NCBI RefSeq assembly: GCF_000313135.1
Contig: NW_004457398.1
Coordinates: 11,823 to 34,549 of the forward strand
DNA from: Acanthamoeba castellanii str. Neff
Lineage: Eukaryota > Discosea > Longamoebia > Acanthamoebidae
DNA: 22,727 bases
Reading direction: 5' to 3'
The translations under genes were made by a program, and so were the position numbers. Shown piece after piece: positions 19,678 through 22,727 of this stretch. Numbering within the stretch: the first letter of the stretch is position 1; each line of letters starts with the position of its first letter. The notes below the pieces were generated by a model. The model saw only the letters and a program-made list of their open reading frames with translations, had not been told where the DNA came from and searched no databases.

Positions 19678-22665
19678 CTACTGCTGGGCAGCGGCGGCGG
19701 TCGGTGAGGAGAGGAGGGCGGCGATGGCGTCGAGGAGGCAGCGCACGTCGGAATCGGCCACGCCCAGGCACTCGCGCAGCTCCGGCTCGTCGAGCGAGAG
19801 CAGCACCTCCCCGTCGATGTCGTTTTCCTGCGTGTGTGCGTGTGCCGTGCGTGTGCCATGGTGTTTACTGTGAGGAGAAACAAAGAAAAGGAGCGAAAGA
19901 GAGTGTGTGGATTGCTTCGTACGAAGAAGATCTGCTTGTAGCGGGGCATGCCGCATCGCTCGAGCCACAACTGCACCCCCCGCTCGGTCCACTCCGACGG
20001 GTCTGTGCGCGTGGCGTGCGTGCGTGCGTGGCGTGCGTGTGCGGTCGACAGTTAGTGAGCGGAGGAGATCCCTCAGTCGTCCGGGCGGTGGTGAGGCGTA
20101 CTGGCGAGGTATGATCGAATGAAATGTACCGACGGAGACAACAGCGCTTCGTCTTCCAACGGATTTCCTGCATCCGCAGCGTGTGTCATGTATGCGTAAG
20201 GCAACGCACACGACGCACACGGCACACCGCACACGGCACACCGCACACGGTCAACGGCACACGGCACGCGCACGCGCACCATTGAGGTTGAGTTCGTGGA
20301 GGAAGTGCATGTGGCCGACCGAGGGCGGCAGCGACGGCAGCTCGTTGTTGTGAAGGTCAAGCACGCGCAGGTTCGGCAGCCGCTCGCCAATCGCCGCGTC
20401 CAGCTCCACCAACCTGTTGTTGTCCACCCGCAACTCCTGCTCGCGCGCTCACGTGTCAGCCCCGCACACATCATCGCACACACGACACACGACTCACGAC
20501 TCACGACACACACGCACCTCGAGTTGGGGCATGTCGTAGACGAAGGCGGGCAGGTGGGTGAAGTGGTTGTGCGAAAGGACGAGGCACCGGACGCCGCCCA
20601 GCCCGGCCTTGCGATCCTCGGGCGACACCAGACACGACAGCGTGGCCGTCGTCAGGCTCTTGTGCGACAGCACGAGCCGCTCCCCTGCAATACAACACAC
20701 GCCGCACACGCCGCACATACCGCGCATACCGCACACACCGCACACACGGGTCAGAACACGAAGGGCGCGATGTGAGGGCGGCGTCGGCGGCGGCGGGGGG
20801 TACCGGCGCCCTTGGCGAGGGAGTCGACGAAGATGGAGGCCTCCTTCTGCTGCGGCGGGCTGGCGACGGCGATGACGGCCTCGTCGAACACGCGCCCCAC
20901 CTGTGCCGCGTCGTGAAAGTCCGACAGCTCAAAGTACGCCCGGCACTCGTTCGTCTGCGCAAACGCGTAGCCTGCACCGCACACACGCCGCGCATGACAC
21001 ACATCGCACACGACACACGACACACCGCACGCGCGGGTGAGTGGGCGTGAGTGGGCGTGAGAGGGGGGGTGAGGGTGCCTTGGGGGAGGTCCTGGGGGAT
21101 GCTGACTGGGGCGACGCCGCGGTGGGCCGCCTGGGTTCCCACGAGGACGATGGGCAGCGCGCCGCCGCTGTGTCCGCACAGCGAACGCACCTTGGGCAGC
21201 CACTAGCGACCGCGTCGACGTCAGACACAGCGTGTGCGGTCGTGTAAGGGTGTTGTGTGCGGTGCGTACGTTGGTTAGCGCGCTGTCGAGGGTGGATGGC
21301 ACCACGACCGAGAACACAACGATCGCCACGTTGATCTTGGACAGCGTGAGCGGATCTGCGGGTAGCACGACACACGACACACACGACACACCGCACATCA
21401 ACGCCACGCAACACGCGCGCTCAGCGAAAACGCGGGGGTGCGGCGAGGCGTACCGACTTTGTCGGGGTCGTAGGAGACGATCTTGAGGGCCACCGGCCGG
21501 TTGTCGAAGGTCAGCTCCATCGTCTTGGTAGTCGACGTGTCCGACCGCACCTGATTGGGTGAAACAAAATAAAAATAAAAAGCAATCCAACAGATTTTTG
21601 CTGAATTTTTGATAATAAAATAAATATTATAATTCGAATGCAAAAGATTGGAATGCGACGTACGTGGAATGCGTTCTGGGAGCGGACGTACTCCATGTAG
21701 CGGTCGACGAGCCGTGCCTTGAGCTCGTCCGCGTCGGACTGCGCCGCCGCGATCGCGTGGCTCATATCACAGAAGCCCGCCGTCGCGTCGCCCAGCACCA
21801 GCACGTTCACCTCCGTCTTGGCTGTCGACACGACACACGACACACGACACGCACACAACGACACGTAAGCGAGTGTGTTGCGTGTGCTGCGTGTGCCACG
21901 TGCGTGTGCGCTGTGAGACGACGAACGTACGTTCTTCCTCTTCGCTGAAGTCGCCGAAGCCCTGGAAGTTCTTGAGGTCCTTGAGATCACGCACCGGTAC
22001 CGCCAGACTCTTGCGCTTGAGCATCTTGATCGCACGCATCGCCTTGGAACCTGTACACGACACGACACGACACGACACGACACGACACGACACGACACGA
22101 CACGACACGACACGACACGACACGACACGACACGACACGACACGACACGACACGACACGACACGACACGACACGACACGACACGACCAACGACACGACAC
22201 GCGCATCGCAGACGAAGCCAAGGCCGATCCAGGTACCAACCGACACGACACGACACGACACGACCAACGACACGACCAACGACACGACGACACGCGCACG
22301 CACGCACGCATGCACGCACGACAAGACACGACACAGGTGGTGTCAATCGCAATGCCTCGAGCGGCGGCGGCGGCGGCGGGCGCGCGACGAGAGGGCGACG
22401 TACCGCTTCTGTCCTTGATGTCGGTTTCATCGTAGGACGTGCGCGCCTGCTGAATCTGTGTGTATGGAATGTGTGTGGAATGCGTGAGGAATGCGCAATG
22501 TGAGGAATGTGCGCCGTCAAACGGCACATGGTGGGACCATCTCTGCACACGTACCGCCATGTTCGAGGCGGTGGGGCGAGACGGCGACGCCAGTCCTGTG
22601 TTTGCGCGCGTCCGGGCCGCCTGTTCGGGCGGCGGTGGAGCCACCACCGCGCTCTTACTCACATC
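19678..22665 (-). CDS. Rho-like pseudo-GTPase - LRR - SAM protein (5' end outside window)
   Basis: Thirteen exons seen, complement(join(19678..19827,19923..20002,20102..20167,20280..20436,20518..20684,20804..20971,21079..21202,21270..21355,21454..21550,21664..21821,21931..22050,22404..22455,22555..22665)); 511 codons plus stop, starting after an acceptor, so earlier exons probably lie beyond 22727 (ATG 22560 is the alternative start). Counting from 22665: Ser/Pro-rich linker 1-40; Lys-rich helix 50-85; Rho-like fold about 97-300; four to five LRRs about 306-430 (LVLSHNHFTHLP, LRVLDLHNNELPSLP); SAM domain about 437-505 (WTERGVQLWLERCGMPRYK, then ENDIDGEVLL). The Rho match is clear in ALPIVLVGT and VGRVFDEAVIAVASPP, but nucleotide-binding motifs are degraded: GDATAGFC for GDxxxGKT, no DTAGQ, GTQAAHR for GTKxDLR, ELSD for CSAL. 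Probably a non-catalytic scaffold; SAM and LRR suggest protein-protein interaction. One intron is GC-AG; intron 22051-22403 carries a large pentamer array. Confidence 0.82.
20972..21078 (-). other. GC-AG intron in the Rho-like/LRR/SAM gene
   Basis: Donor CCCAAG|GCACCC, acceptor CGGTGCAG, phase 1, joining LPQG to YAFAQT, which aligns with the TYPQGLAMA region of Rho proteins. No alternative GT preserves this. Confidence 0.72.
22055..22186. repeat. (CACGA)n pentanucleotide array, about 26 units
   Basis: An essentially perfect CACGA tandem (TCGTG on the coding strand) lies at the 3' end of intron 22051-22403, directly upstream of the acceptor. Interrupted copies continue to about 22290. The unit has no stop codon in any of six frames. 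It has no spacers, so it is not a CRISPR array. Confidence 0.95.
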
Positions 22666-22727
22666 CTTTTGCGCCGACCACGACACACACACACGACACA
22701 CGACGACACACAACGCGCAAAATCAGT

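Noticed and set aside
22055..22186. Possible CRISPR-like array
   Set aside because: Unit is 5 bp with no spacers, and the DNA is eukaryotic nuclear; it is a microsatellite.
21511..22713. 400-codon open frame with repeated VSCRV
   Set aside because: Translation of the CACGA pentamer in an intron; the real exons use other frames.
1..22727. tRNA, rRNA, transposon, viral or bacterial-transfer signatures
   Set aside because: I saw no cloverleaf with A/B boxes, no rRNA core sequence, no transposase or integrase motifs, and no intronless compositionally foreign gene.

Overview
The window looks like nuclear DNA of a free-living amoebozoan, most probably Acanthamoeba or a close relative. Exons are GC-rich with strong G/C third-position bias, genes are densely packed on both strands, and nearly every gene is cut by many short introns (about 60-180 nt, one of 353 nt). 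The product set also fits: Tudor-SN, an Erf4-like protein, a receptor-type tyrosine/TKL kinase, and a GTPase-LRR-SAM fusion. The species call is inference; no rRNA or mitochondrial marker is present.

Layout: eIF5A (-, 125-685) and Tudor-SN/SND1 (+, 1318-4981) diverge from a 632-bp promoter region. An EamA/DMT-type membrane protein (-, 5200-6400) converges on SND1 and diverges from an Erf4/GOLGA7-domain protein (+, 6998-8911). A 30-exon receptor-like kinase (-, 9097-15197) follows. An M20 carboxypeptidase-S/PM20D1-type membrane peptidase (-, 15662-18350) is next and shares a 134-bp divergent promoter with mitochondrial ribosomal protein uL29m/MRPL47 (+, 18485-19398). A Rho-like domain-LRR-SAM gene (-, 19678 to beyond 22665) runs off the right edge. 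I placed 70 introns by requiring splice sites, codon phase and protein-family continuity to agree; every assembled CDS is a multiple of three.

Functionally this is a stretch of ordinary single-copy genes rather than an operon or defence island. Two genes act in RNA/translation from one divergent promoter, one in mitochondrial translation, two in signalling, two in membrane or lumenal metabolism, and one probably in protein palmitoylation. The points most worth a second look are a Rho-family domain that has lost residues at all its nucleotide-binding motifs (a predicted pseudo-GTPase) fused to LRRs and SAM; a LamG plus plexin/nidogen-like ectodomain on a single-pass kinase; a type II M20 peptidase ending in RDEL; five GC-AG introns whose donors mirror the local GTACG donor style; and an intron-confined, stop-free CACGA/TCGTG repeat family that creates most of the long spurious reading frames here.
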